Source: Rhodanobacteraceae bacterium
Lineage (GTDB): Bacteria > Pseudomonadota > Gammaproteobacteria > Xanthomonadales > Rhodanobacteraceae
Direction: 5' to 3'
DNA length: 64,000 bases
Assembly: GCA_004299555.1 (NCBI GenBank)
Contig: SCQU01000001.1
Coordinates: 62,001-126,000 of the forward strand
Notes under the pieces: generated by a model
The model's input: only the letters and a program-made list of their open reading frames with translations
What the model was told of the DNA's origin: nothing
Database searches by the model: none
Part shown: piece by piece, positions 40,819 through 50,757 of the stretch
Numbering within the stretch: position 1 is the first letter of the stretch
How the letters are laid out: every line of letters begins with the position of its first letter
Position numbers and translations under genes: made by a program

Positions 40819-42312
40819 TTACACCCTCCACTGGAATGCGGGGCACGCGAACAACGTCGCGTGGGCCTGCCGCTTCGATTCGGCACGCCGGATGGCCTGT
40901 TCGGTATCCGCGTCCAGCAGCGGACCCAGGATGTCTTGTGCCAGGCCAAGGGGCTGCCCGCCGGCCTGTGCGACCCGCGCCGACAGCGCCTCGGCTGCCT
41001 GGACGCGTTTCCACACCGCATCCGGATCGATCCAGTTGGCCGAGGCGTCACTGAAGCCGGCGGGCGAGCGCGGATCGAACACGGGCTCGCCGAGGTTCAT
41101 CAGCAACGCCAGCACCGGTTGCGGCTTGTCGCCAAGGTCGATCTGCGCCGCACGCAGCGACGCGATCACGAAGTCCTGCGGCGTCCTGAACTTGCGCGCA
41201 TTCGCGTCCCAGGCTTCCGGGCTTGCAATCAGCGTGCGGTAGACCGCGGCAAGGCTGGTATCGTGGTCGAGATAGCTTTTCGCCATCCGTTCAACCAGCG
41301 CCTGCGGCGGCTGGTCGGACACGAAATGTTGCGCCAGTTGCAGCGCCAGGTGCTTTGCGGTCGCGGGCTGGCGGGCAAGAAATTCCAGGATCGCCCGGCC
41401 CTGTGCAAACCCACCCGCCGGGAAGGTCTTGCCCATCACCCGGCGTGCGCCAGGCTCATGTGCGTTGGCGCGGAATACGAACGCCGACTGCGGCTGCTTG
41501 CCGTTGGCGAAATCACGTGGAAACGGAATGCTCCAACCCGTGAGCGCACGCGAGAATTCGGTGACATCGGCTTGCGTATAACCCGCGCCCACGCCAACGG
41601 TGTGCAGTTCCATCGCCTCGCGACCGAGGTTTTCATTCAGGCCGCCGGCCTTGCCCTTGTCCTGGTTGCCCCCGCGCGCGAGGCGCATCGCGATACGTTG
41701 CCCAAGCCGCGAGTTGGGGCCGACCGAGCGTATGTTGTCCAGATACAACAGCATCGCCGGATGCGTTTCCACCGCCAGCAGCATGTCGGCAAAGCGGCCG
41801 CTGACATGCGGCCGGATCGCCTCGCGTTCCAGCGGCGCCGCAAACAACCGCGCCGGACGCTTGTCCACCGATACCGCGAAATGGTTGGACCAGAAATGCA
41901 CCAGCCGTTCAATGAACGGTGTATCGGTGATGCTCGCAACCCGGTACCGCGCCGCCGCCTGGGCCAGCAGGTCGTCGCGCTCGTGCCTGCGATAAGGCCG
42001 CAACGCTTGTTGCAGCTCCGCCGCCCCGGTCTTGCCATCAGCCGGTGACGCCTGTGGGCCGGCCGCCAGCAACGTACGCCGCCCGCGATTGCCATGCTTG
42101 AACTCGCGCCGCACCGCCTGCAAGGTGGCTTCCTCGCGCAGCAGATTGAGGCTTGTCGGCAGATTGGCAAACAGCGCCCCGGCATCGGAACCGCGGGCGA
42201 TTTGCGCGTCAAGCCACCCGCGCGGGTCGTGGACGCTCGCCAGTTCACCGGGCTTGCCGCCCAGTCCGAAGCGGTTGACGGCCGCGGTGACGGCGTTGCC
42301 GGACATGCTCAT
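40819..42312 (-). CDS. DUF1800 family protein
   Basis: A 497-residue protein of the DUF1800 family, recognised by NRFGLGGKPGEL at the start, FWSNHFAVSV, PMLLYLDN-like PAMLLYLDNIRS, LNENLGREAMELHTVGVGAGYTQ and the FV-rich KFRTPQDFVIASLRA region. No function is established. The family is almost always encoded next to a DUF1501 gene, as here, and the pair is thought to act at the cell surface, although no signal peptide is evident in this protein. Starts at 42312 (AAGGTGG upstream), 42306 and GTG 42321 are possible. Confidence 0.85.
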   Translation of the reverse strand: MSMSGNAVTAAVNRFGLGGKPGELASVHDPRGWLDAQIARGSDAGALFANLPTSLNLLREEATLQAVRREFKHGNRGRRTLLAAGPQASPADGKTGAAELQQALRPYRRHERDDLLAQAAARYRVASITDTPFIERLVHFWSNHFAVSVDKRPARLFAAPLEREAIRPHVSGRFADMLLAVETHPAMLLYLDNIRSVGPNSRLGQRIAMRLARGGNQDKGKAGGLNENLGREAMELHTVGVGAGYTQADVTEFSRALTGWSIPFPRDFANGKQPQSAFVFRANAHEPGARRVMGKTFPAGGFAQGRAILEFLARQPATAKHLALQLAQHFVSDQPPQALVERMAKSYLDHDTSLAAVYRTLIASPEAWDANARKFRTPQDFVIASLRAAQIDLGDKPQPVLALLMNLGEPVFDPRSPAGFSDASANWIDPDAVWKRVQAAEALSARVAQAGGQPLGLAQDILGPLLDADTEQAIRRAESKRQAHATLFACPAFQWRV

Positions 42313-42403
42313 GGAACCCACCTTGCGCGGTGCGGATGGAGCGGTAACGCATCCTCCGCCGGTTCGGTTGACGGGCTAGGCGCGTCTGTTCAGGCCAAGG
42401 CCA

Positions 42404-43771
42404 TCACTCGCCCGCGATGGTCATTCGGCCGACCAGGATCGAACCCACCAGGAACGACGAGCGCGGGTCCACATCCGACCCGATCGCCTGCACGCCCATG
42501 AACATGTCGCGCAGGTTGCCGGCGATGGTGATTTCCTGCACCGGATAGGCGATCTTGCCGCCCTCGACCCAAAACCCGGCCGCCCCCCGCGAGTAATCGC
42601 CGGTGATGATCGACACGCCCTGGCCGATCAGCTCGGTCACCAAAAGCCCCGTGCCCATCCGCTGCAGCATGCCCGCGAAATCGAGCACCGCACCCTCACG
42701 CGAACCGGCCGCCACCTTGAGGTTGTGTACGCCGCCGGCGTTCCCGGTCGACTGCAAGCCCAGCTTGCGCGCCGCGTAACTGCCCAGCACATAGCGCTGC
42801 AGCACGCCGCCGGCAACGAGCGCCGACTCGGATGTCGCGACGCCTTCGGCATCAAACGCGGTGGACGCATGCCCGCCGGCCAGCAGCGGTTGCTCGACCA
42901 GGTTGACGAACGCCGGCAACACGGCCTTTCCGGCATGGTCGAGCAGGAAGCTCGCGTGCCGGTAGAGCGCGCCGCCACTGACCGCGCTGACCAGATGCCC
43001 GACCAGCGAACGTGCGGCTTCCGGCGCAAACAGGACCGGGCACTCGCGCGTCGACAGTCGCCGCGCGCCCAGGCGTGCTGCCGCGCGCGAGGCGGCTTTG
43101 CGCCCGACCGCTGCAAACTCAGGAAACGTGCTGGCGTCGCGCACATACTCGTACCAGCCGTCGCGCTGCATCGCGTCGCCCGAGCCAGCTATCAGTGAAC
43201 ACGACACCGAGTGATGGGTGTCGCGCGCACGCCCGAGAAAGCCGTGCGAATTGGCGTACACGCCCACCGCGTCACCGCACTGCACGCCCGCGCCTTCCGA
43301 GTTGGTGATGCTGGCATTGGCGCGCCCGGCGGCTTCGATTTCCTGGCCGATCGCAATCGCACGATCGACCTCGGGCCGCCACGGATGCCACAGGTCCAAG
43401 TCGGGAAACTCGTGTTGCATCAAGGCTGCGTCGGCCAGCCCGGCGCAGGGGTCGGGCTCGGTGTAGCGCGCAATCGCGCAGGCCTGCGCAAGGGTCGCTT
43501 CGATCGATTCCGGTTTCAGGTCGGCGGTCGATGCACCGCCCTTGCGCTGGCCAAAGTACACGGTGAGCCCGAAACCGCGGTCCAGGTTGCGCTCGACGGT
43601 TTCAACCTCACCCAGCCGCACGTTGACCGCAAGCCCGGTGGCGACGCTCGCGGAAACCTCAGCCTGCGAGGCACCGGCGGCACGTGCGCGGCCGATCACG
43701 TCCGCGGCAAGGTCCGCCAGACGGTCGAGTTCATCCAGGCTGTGGTCGGCGATGGCGATGTGGGTATTCAA
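42404..43771 (-). CDS. pmbA: Metalloprotease PmbA (TldE)
   Basis: Subunit of the TldD/TldE heterodimer, which processes microcin-type peptides and degrades unfolded peptides in the cytoplasm. The 455-residue protein shows the TldD/PmbA fold (SHGFLGRARDTHHSVSCSL, FDAEGVATSE, QSTGNAGGVHNL, ITGDYSRGAAGFWVEGG). It lacks the HExxxH metal site, as expected for TldE. The partner tldD lies 0.7 kb away beyond darP. Confidence 0.95.
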   Translation of the reverse strand: MNTHIAIADHSLDELDRLADLAADVIGRARAAGASQAEVSASVATGLAVNVRLGEVETVERNLDRGFGLTVYFGQRKGGASTADLKPESIEATLAQACAIARYTEPDPCAGLADAALMQHEFPDLDLWHPWRPEVDRAIAIGQEIEAAGRANASITNSEGAGVQCGDAVGVYANSHGFLGRARDTHHSVSCSLIAGSGDAMQRDGWYEYVRDASTFPEFAAVGRKAASRAAARLGARRLSTRECPVLFAPEAARSLVGHLVSAVSGGALYRHASFLLDHAGKAVLPAFVNLVEQPLLAGGHASTAFDAEGVATSESALVAGGVLQRYVLGSYAARKLGLQSTGNAGGVHNLKVAAGSREGAVLDFAGMLQRMGTGLLVTELIGQGVSIITGDYSRGAAGFWVEGGKIAYPVQEITIAGNLRDMFMGVQAIGSDVDPRSSFLVGSILVGRMTIAGE

Positions 43772-43812
43772 GCGCGGCTCCGGTGATGGGCTCGGCTACT
43801 ATACCGGCCACC

Positions 43813-44343
43813 ATGCGTCCGACTGATACCGAAGCCACCCCTGAAGCCGAACGCCCGAGCCGCGGCGCCCGCAAGCGCGAGGCCATGGACGTGTTGGCAC
43901 TGGCCAAACAGCTGTTGGAATTGCCGGCCGCGCGCAGCGCCCAACTGGAGCTGCCGGAAGACGTCCGCGAAGAGCTGGCCCGGGTGCGGCACGTGCCATC
44001 GCACATCGCGCACAAGCGTGAACTCGCATACCTCGCCAAGCTGATGCGCACGCACGATGAAGATGCGTTTGCAGCCGCGCGCGCCGCCCTCGCAAACGCG
44101 CATACCGCCAGCGCACGCGACGCGGCGGCACTGCACCAGGTCGAAACCCTGCGCGCCAGGCTCCTGGGTGACGCGGGTGACGCCGCGCTGGCGGCGTGCA
44201 TCGCGGCACACCCGGACGCGGATCATCAACGGCTGCGCGCCCTGGTGCGGCAAGCGCGCCGCGAACTGGCTGCGGGCAAGCCGCCGCGCGCGCAACGCGA
44301 GCTGTTTCGGCTGCTGCGTAACCTGCAACCGGCAAGCCGATAG
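43813..44343 (+). CDS. darP: Ribosome assembly protein DarP (YjgA)
   Basis: A 176-residue DUF615 protein that associates with the 50S subunit late in assembly. It has SRGARKREAMDVLALAKQLL near the start and the pair IAHKRELAYLAKLMR and RQARRELAAGKPPRAQRELFRLLR, all family hallmarks. It is divergent from pmbA with 41 bp between; yjgA next to pmbA is also the E. coli arrangement. Confidence 0.95.
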   Translation: MRPTDTEATPEAERPSRGARKREAMDVLALAKQLLELPAARSAQLELPEDVREELARVRHVPSHIAHKRELAYLAKLMRTHDEDAFAAARAALANAHTASARDAAALHQVETLRARLLGDAGDAALAACIAAHPDADHQRLRALVRQARRELAAGKPPRAQRELFRLLRNLQPASR

Positions 44344-44502
44344 CGGACGCGGTGCCCACCGCGCGCAGCACGCGCCCCTGCAAAAGCACGCGGCCGCTCC
44401 GCAACGCACACGCTGCCGACCCGATGGGCCGATTGCCGGTTTGAACGCCGCAGGCGGTACGAAGGGCGAACCGTACGCGGTGGCGGGTCGCGCGGCCGCT
44501 TT

Positions 44503-45945
44503 TCAACCGCTCGCGGTACCGCCCACGGTCATCGCCAGCACTTTCGTCGTCGGCATCCCGACGCCCACCGGCACGCTCTGGCCTTCCTTGCCGCATACGC
44601 CGACGCCTTCATCGAGGGCGAGGTCGTTGCCGATCATCGCGACGCGCGTCAGCACCTCGGGCCCCGAGCCAATCAGCGTCGCACCCTTGACCGGCCGCGT
44701 GATCCTGCCGTGCTCAATCAAGTACGCCTCGCTGGCGCTGAAGACGAACTTGCCGTTGGTGATGTCGACCTGCCCGCCGCCAAAGTTGACGGCGTACAGG
44801 CCATGCTCGACGGAGGCGATGATTTCCGCCGGGTCGCGCCTGCCGGCCAGCATGTAGGTGTTGGTCATGCGCGGCATCGGTAGGTTCGCGAATGATTCGC
44901 GCCGGCCATTGCCGGTGGGCGCCATGCCCATCAGGCGCGCATTGTGCTTGTCCTGCATGTAGCCGACGAGGCGCCCGTTCTCGATCAGCGTCGTGCAATG
45001 GGTCGGCGTGCCCTCATCGTCGATGCTGAGCGAGCCGCGCCGCCCGGGCAAGGTGCCGTCATCGACCACCGTGACGCCTTCCGCTGCAACCTTGTCGCCC
45101 ATCCGGCCGGCGAACGCCGATGTGCCCTTGCGGTTGAAGTCGCCCTCGAGCCCGTGGCCGATCGCCTCGTGCAGCAACACGCCCGGCCAGCCAGGGCCAA
45201 GCACGACATCCATGGTGCCGGCGGGTGCGGCGACGGCTTCAAGGTTGACCAGCGCCTGCCTGACCGCTTCACGCGCCCACGCCTGGGGCCGGCCGGAATC
45301 GATCAGTTCGCGATACCCGCAGCGCCCGCCGCCGCCGGCGTAGCCGGTCTCGCGCCGTCCATTGGACTCGACGATCACCTGCACGTTGACGCGCGTCAGC
45401 GGCCGCACGTCCGCCGCCAGCGTGCCGTCGGCCGCCGCGACCAGGATCGAGTCGTGCGTCGCACTGACGCTGACGATGACCTGCTGGACGCGTGGATCGA
45501 GGCCGCGCGCCAGGGCGTCGAGCTCACGCAACAGTGCGATCTTGGCGGCATTGTCCAGGCCATCGATCGGATCGTCCGCCGGATACAGCGCGCGCGCCCC
45601 GCGCACCGCCAGCGGCTTGCCTGCACCGTTGCCGTCGCGCGCGATCGCCCGCGCGGCGCCCGCGGCTTCCAGCAACTGCGGCAGCACGATGTCGTCGGAA
45701 TAGGCGAAGCCGGTTTTCTCGCCCGCGACCGCACGCACCCCGACGCCTTGTTCGATGCTGTGGTTGCCATCGCGCACGATGCCATCTTCCAGTACCCACG
45801 ATTCGCTGCGGGAATGCTGGAAATACAGATCGGCGGCGTCGATGGACGGCGCCATCACGCGCGAGAAGACGCGCTCCAGGTCGTGGATCGACAACCCGCC
45901 GGGCGCCAACAGGCTGTGTTCGACCAGAGCAAGCGATGAATCCAT
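44503..45945 (-). CDS. tldD: Metalloprotease TldD
   Basis: Catalytic subunit of the TldD/TldE peptidase, 480 residues. The HExxxH zinc site is HEAIGH at 259-264, followed by [26 protein letters not shown]-like [10 protein letters not shown] and the C-terminal [12 protein letters not shown] are typical. ATG at 45945 is preferred over a frame extension to 45975. It is last in the conserved maf-rng-yhdP-tldD series. Confidence 0.96.
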   Translation of the reverse strand: MDSSLALVEHSLLAPGGLSIHDLERVFSRVMAPSIDAADLYFQHSRSESWVLEDGIVRDGNHSIEQGVGVRAVAGEKTGFAYSDDIVLPQLLEAAGAARAIARDGNGAGKPLAVRGARALYPADDPIDGLDNAAKIALLRELDALARGLDPRVQQVIVSVSATHDSILVAAADGTLAADVRPLTRVNVQVIVESNGRRETGYAGGGGRCGYRELIDSGRPQAWAREAVRQALVNLEAVAAPAGTMDVVLGPGWPGVLLHEAIGHGLEGDFNRKGTSAFAGRMGDKVAAEGVTVVDDGTLPGRRGSLSIDDEGTPTHCTTLIENGRLVGYMQDKHNARLMGMAPTGNGRRESFANLPMPRMTNTYMLAGRRDPAEIIASVEHGLYAVNFGGGQVDITNGKFVFSASEAYLIEHGRITRPVKGATLIGSGPEVLTRVAMIGNDLALDEGVGVCGKEGQSVPVGVGMPTTKVLAMTVGGTASG

Positions 45946-46017
45946 CAACGGGCCTTGTGACTTCAATCGGTTCAAACGTAAGGGCGCCCCTGCCGTTCCG
46001 CAAGCGGCCGCCCGCCG

Positions 46018-49000
46018 TCAGGGACCGCTGGGCGCAGTCGCGGACGCCGCCGCCGCGGGTACCGCGGCCGCCCTCGGCGCGCTGACGGTGGTCGCAGGTG
46101 ACGGCGCGCCTGGCGCCACCACGGGCGCGGATTGCACGGTGACGATCTTGGGTTTGTCCCAGCTACCCGTTACCTGATAAATGGTGCCAGCCGCCTTGTT
46201 GATGCCGTGGCCCATCAGGCCCTGCACGACCAGCCCCGCAGCGGCGCCAACCGGGCCGCCGATCACCGCACCCACGACCGGCAGCGTGCCGCCAAGGTGC
46301 GGCGTGACATGCACGGTCAGGTCATAGTCTTGCGCCCTGAACCCGGTGCGGCCGCGCATTTCAATTTGCGCGGCCGGAGCCTCGATGAGCAGGTTCTGCG
46401 TATACGCACTGCCGCCTTCCACCGTAAACGCCGCCGAGGCCTTGTCAAACCCAAAGCCCGACTTGAACACATCGCCAAAATGCAGCAGCAGGCGGCTCGG
46501 CAATTCGCGCAGCGACAGCAGGCCGAGCAGCCGGCCCAGTCCCGGCTTGACCGCCAAAACCTGGCCCTCACCCACCTTGAGGTCCAGCTTGCCCTGCATC
46601 CATGCCAGCGAAAAATCCGAAGGTGAACCCGGCCAGGTGCCATCGATCTGCACGTTGGCGTCCCGGCCACCGGCAAGCAGCCCGTTGAACCCGAACGCAC
46701 CGAGCGTCTTGCCGAAATCATCCGAGTCGATGCCGATCACCATGTGCGAATGGCTCGCGGCCTTGCTGCCGTCCCAATCACCGTGCGCCCGGATGGTGAA
46801 ATCGGCACCTTTCGAATCGAACCTTGCAATATGCATTCCCCGCACGCTGGGCGCGCTCTCGAACGCGGTGGCACCCAACTGCGCCTTGCCGAGTTTCAAA
46901 TCGGCCACCGTCACATGCAGCGGCGGCACGGACGCCGGGGCCACCGGCGAACTCGGGTTGGGCGGTGCGGGCGGACCCGGCTGCGCCGGCGGTTCGGGCC
47001 AGTACAGGTGCTTGAGGTTCGCGGTGATGCCGCGCGTCATCAGGCCGCTGGTCGGTACGCTGATCGTGCCATCGGCAGCCGCGCCATCCAGCGTGACGGT
47101 GTCCACCCCGGCTGCCGCTGCAAACCCGAACTTCAGGGCGCCGAGGCCGGTCCCGAACACGCTCGCGGCGTCGGCCGTCACCTGCGCCTGGTCAAGCGCC
47201 GGAAACACGCCGCCCGAACTTCCGGCCAGCGCCTGCTGGATCCAGCCGCTCAAGTCGAGCGTGGCGGCGTGGCCCCCCACGACGAGGCCCCGCGCGGGCA
47301 CGTTCGCGGGGGGCGTTGTGCCAAAGTCCAGCGCCAGTGCGGTTGGCAGCTTGCGCGCGGGATCAGCCAGCCGCCCGCGCACCTGCAGCACCGTGCCCAA
47401 CGATGCCGTCAACGGTGCACCCGCGGGTGGCAACCGCAAACGCAGGTCGAGCGGCCAGGCGGGGTTTGCAGGCTTGTTGAGCGGTGCCGGAAAGTCCAGC
47501 GCGATCCCGGCAAGGCTGGATTGCACGGTGAGGACCGGCATCGCCGGTGCCGATCCTTTCCCCGTGACTACCTTCACCGCCACATGAAACGGTGCAACGC
47601 CACTGGCGTGCGCCACCAGTCCATCCAGGTCCGGGAAGCCCTGTGCGAGCGTCCGCGCCGATACGCGTGTATCCATCGCAGCCTCGACGCTGTCGGCCGG
47701 ATCGGTGACGCTGTTGCCCCCCACCGCGATCGAAAGCGTCGCCGGCGCCCCGCGAAAGGTCGCGCTGAGCCCGGCGGCGCTGAAGCCCTTGTCATTCAGC
47801 AACAGCGGGCCGCCGAGATTCTGCAACGCCAGATTCCACTTCCGATTGCTGACGTCCGCCTTGGCCAGTTGCACCTTGCCGCCCAGCGTGAAATTTTCAG
47901 CCGCATCCAGCGGAATCGACAGCTGCACGCCGAACGCACCGGTACCGCCCACCGTCAATCCATCCAGTGCCGTCACGGCGTCCGCGCCCACCGGGCTGTG
48001 CCGTACGAAGTCCAGCAATTGCCCGCCACTGCCGCCGCCCTTGATGTCCAGTGCCAGCACGGGCTTGCGGAAGTCGGGGATGTCGGCCACCACGTGGCTC
48101 ACGGTGACCTCACGCGCTTTGGCACGGGTGGCCACAATGTGCATGCCGTTGTCGATGAATTCGACCGCGGCGTCGAGGCCCGTTGCACGCGGCCAGGCGT
48201 CCGCAAAATCGAATGTGGCGTTGTCGACCGTACCGATCGCCGCGAAACGGCCGGCGTGGTCAATGAACGGCCAGTCCGCCAGATCACCCCGCACCACGAC
48301 GCGTCCCGACGTCACCTCGCCGCCGACCAGCGCATGGTCGAGCCACTTCACCAGGTGTCCGGGCATGCTGCGGTAGGGCCAAAAGAAGTCGGCATCGCCC
48401 ACGTTGGTGTGGGTCAAGGCCGCATAAGCGGACAGGAACGGGGGGCGCCCGCGGCCCAGCCAGGTCAGGCGCGCGCGCGCATTGCCAGTCAGGGTGCCGG
48501 TGTCAAAATGCAGCGCATCGGTCGCGAGGTTCCACTGTCCGCCCGTGTGCCACGCCACCAGTGTGCCGCCCAGGTGCTGGAACACGAAAGGTTTACGGAA
48601 CATGTGCGTCAGCCCGACGACCGTGCGCTGGTCCGGCAATTCCAACGATACGGCGCCGTTGTCCGCCCGCACCGTTCCCTGCGCCAGCGCCAGGCCGGGA
48701 ATCGCGCCACTCGCGTCCGCCCGCAGGTCCGAGAACTGGACATCAGCACTGAAGCGCCCGCCTTCCTGCCACGCCAGCGCCGCCGCATCGATGCGCACAT
48801 GGGGCTGCGCGTGTGCCATCCACTCAGCCGCCGCCTTTGGCGCCCGTGGCGCCAGCGCCAGCAACGACAACCACGACGTCGCGTCGACCGCACGCGCCGC
48901 GGCCGTCACGCTCCACGCACCGGGGTGGCCGCGCACCTGCGCAACCGCACCGCCGGCTTGATCAATGTTGGCCTTTGACCGGGCCGGGCCGCGCCACGCA

Positions 49001-49905
49001 ACGTTCCACCCGCCAGTGACGCGGGTGGCTCGCACCACTCCCCCCAGCGTCACCACGGCCACGCTGTGGCCGGCCGGGTCGGACGCTGCCAGATCCCGCA
49101 TCGCATACCGCAGCGCCGCAGATTGCAACTTGCCGGCGCGCCAGTGTCCCCACAATTGAAAATCACCCACTCCACTGCGTACCGCATAGCCATGCAGGTT
49201 CACGTCGTGCGCGGCCTCGGCCACGTTGAACCCGCGCGTCGCAACATACAGGTCGTAATCGCGCATGGCGGCGTCCACCCGGCCGCTGACCGTCACCGCC
49301 TGCTGCGTACCCAGGCGCCGCATGCTGCCGCCAAAACGGATCGCGTTGCCGACATTCACCACCCGCAGGTGCGGCGCATACACCCGCCAAGAGCGATGCC
49401 GTGCATCGTCGATGACATCCACCCGCAGGTCGCGCAAATCCAGATCCACCGGCAGCGACTGCAGCGACACGTGCGACTCGCTGGCCGAAGTGCCAAACCC
49501 CGCCACCAGCCAGCCCGACGCACCGTGTTCCACGCGCAGTTCCAGTCCCTTGAGGCGCAAGGTGATCCAGCGCCGTGACGGCCGCAACCACGCGCCGAAA
49601 TCAAACTTCAGCGCCGCGTGCGGCAGGGTGACGGACTTGCCGCCGGGCTGCATCGGGCCAAGCGTCAAGTCGCGCACCATGAGCAACGGGCCCGATGGCT
49701 GCCATTGACTCGACACGGCCGCAAAGCTGACCGGGCGTTGCAGGCGCGCCGACAGCTGGCGTGCGATGAAGCCGGGGTGCTGCGTGGCCAGGGGCAACAG
49801 CACCTGCACCAGGCCCATCGCAACCGCCGCGCCGATCAGCACGACGGCTACCGACACCGTGGCCGCGAAGCGCGCGCGCCGCAGCTGGTGGCGCCAGGGG
49901 GTCAT
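46018..49905 (-). CDS. yhdP: AsmA-like protein YhdP (phospholipid transport)
   Basis: A very long envelope protein of 1295 residues. One N-terminal membrane span (about 13-36) anchors it; the rest is repetitive beta-rich sequence ending in the AsmA-like C-terminal region (RGRTGFRAQDYDLTVHVTPHLGG, GAAAGLVVQGLMG). Together with TamB and YdbH, E. coli YhdP carries phospholipids to the outer membrane. The Ala/Pro-rich tail after about residue 1250 is unconserved. The start is ATG at 49905; a TTG at 49926 is less likely. Between rng and tldD, as in E. coli, but separated from rng by a repeat block. Confidence 0.92.
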   Translation of the reverse strand: MTPWRHQLRRARFAATVSVAVVLIGAAVAMGLVQVLLPLATQHPGFIARQLSARLQRPVSFAAVSSQWQPSGPLLMVRDLTLGPMQPGGKSVTLPHAALKFDFGAWLRPSRRWITLRLKGLELRVEHGASGWLVAGFGTSASESHVSLQSLPVDLDLRDLRVDVIDDARHRSWRVYAPHLRVVNVGNAIRFGGSMRRLGTQQAVTVSGRVDAAMRDYDLYVATRGFNVAEAAHDVNLHGYAVRSGVGDFQLWGHWRAGKLQSAALRYAMRDLAASDPAGHSVAVVTLGGVVRATRVTGGWNVAWRGPARSKANIDQAGGAVAQVRGHPGAWSVTAAARAVDATSWLSLLALAPRAPKAAAEWMAHAQPHVRIDAAALAWQEGGRFSADVQFSDLRADASGAIPGLALAQGTVRADNGAVSLELPDQRTVVGLTHMFRKPFVFQHLGGTLVAWHTGGQWNLATDALHFDTGTLTGNARARLTWLGRGRPPFLSAYAALTHTNVGDADFFWPYRSMPGHLVKWLDHALVGGEVTSGRVVVRGDLADWPFIDHAGRFAAIGTVDNATFDFADAWPRATGLDAAVEFIDNGMHIVATRAKAREVTVSHVVADIPDFRKPVLALDIKGGGSGGQLLDFVRHSPVGADAVTALDGLTVGGTGAFGVQLSIPLDAAENFTLGGKVQLAKADVSNRKWNLALQNLGGPLLLNDKGFSAAGLSATFRGAPATLSIAVGGNSVTDPADSVEAAMDTRVSARTLAQGFPDLDGLVAHASGVAPFHVAVKVVTGKGSAPAMPVLTVQSSLAGIALDFPAPLNKPANPAWPLDLRLRLPPAGAPLTASLGTVLQVRGRLADPARKLPTALALDFGTTPPANVPARGLVVGGHAATLDLSGWIQQALAGSSGGVFPALDQAQVTADAASVFGTGLGALKFGFAAAAGVDTVTLDGAAADGTISVPTSGLMTRGITANLKHLYWPEPPAQPGPPAPPNPSSPVAPASVPPLHVTVADLKLGKAQLGATAFESAPSVRGMHIARFDSKGADFTIRAHGDWDGSKAASHSHMVIGIDSDDFGKTLGAFGFNGLLAGGRDANVQIDGTWPGSPSDFSLAWMQGKLDLKVGEGQVLAVKPGLGRLLGLLSLRELPSRLLLHFGDVFKSGFGFDKASAAFTVEGGSAYTQNLLIEAPAAQIEMRGRTGFRAQDYDLTVHVTPHLGGTLPVVGAVIGGPVGAAAGLVVQGLMGHGINKAAGTIYQVTGSWDKPKIVTVQSAPVVAPGAPSPATTVSAPRAAAVPAAAASATAPSGP

Positions 49906-50757
49906 GGCACCGACGGCCTCGTGCAATTACCTGTTGCGCCACCCTTGTTCATGTCCGCCCGGCCGCCAAAGAGCGGTTCCGCTCGCGCGCCATGGAACAG
50001 TTCCGTTCGGCTGCCGCCGAACAGGTTACTTTCGTTGCGGGGAAAGCAACCAAAGCCACTGCGCCCCGCATGACGGTCTCGCCGACCTCGTGTCGGCTCG
50101 ACTACCCTGCGCTTCTCGCGCCAAGCGGGCGGGCGCGAACGGCTCGCCACGCCCCTGTGGCTCGCCCCTTGCTTACGCTCGGGGCCGCCTGCGGCATTCA
50201 ACTCGGCAGTCCCTGCCGATTTAGGCGCACATCCCTGTGTTCGGACATTCGCGCCTTGTTCCCGCTTGGCGCTGCGATGCTCGGCGCCATGCAAAGGCGC
50301 CTGGACCGCCTCGATGACGGCCATCCATGGCCTCGACCGGAGCGAGGTCGAACAACCTCCGCTGCCCAGCCCCGCGCGCACGATGCGCGCCAGACGGGCC
50401 CCCTGTGCCGCGGTGAGGCTCGGACGGCCAGGCCCGCAGGGCGGGCGAAATGGATTGCGCCCACTTGCCGCCGCGCCAGGGACGGCGCGGCGGCAAACCC
50501 GGCCGGGTCGAACGAACTCTTCGTCCAGGGATGGACGAAAAGCGCAGCACCGGGGTGGCCTTCCCTTTGGTGATTTTCTCTTGGCCATGCAAGAGAAAGT
50601 CACACGCCCGCCCGGGAGGCGGACGGAAAAAGACATGGACGTCGGATTGAACGCCCGACGCCAGTCCGCGCCCTCACCCGGCGCCACGCGCCACGCTCTC
50701 CCGCGGGGAGAGGGCACCAAGATGTCGGCCGCCCGCCAACGGCGGAACAACTCCGCG
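49906..50757. repeat. Long non-coding intergenic repeat block between rng and yhdP
   Basis: About 850 bases with no supportable gene. It opens with AAAGAGCGGTTCCGCTCGC (49968-49986), shared exactly with 17014-17032, then a GTTGC/GCAAC stem closing GGGGAAA. Near the far end lies a long stem, GTGA-x-TTTCTCTTG with CAAGAGAAA-x-TCAC (50570-50603, loop GCCATG), followed by a CTCTCCCGCGGGGAGAG palindrome near 50697. In between, all frames are arginine-, proline- and serine-rich. The block resembles intergenic repeats common in Xanthomonadales that are often wrongly annotated as hypothetical proteins. Confidence 0.7.

Noticed and set aside
46744-48978. A 744-codon open frame on the plus strand
   Set aside because: Antisense to yhdP with Arg/His/Gln-rich nonsense composition.
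50198-50573. Short frames in the rng-yhdP spacer that look like annotated hypothetical proteins
   Set aside because: They lie in hairpin-rich repeat DNA, lack starts with RBS, and are compositionally like the other nonsense frames.
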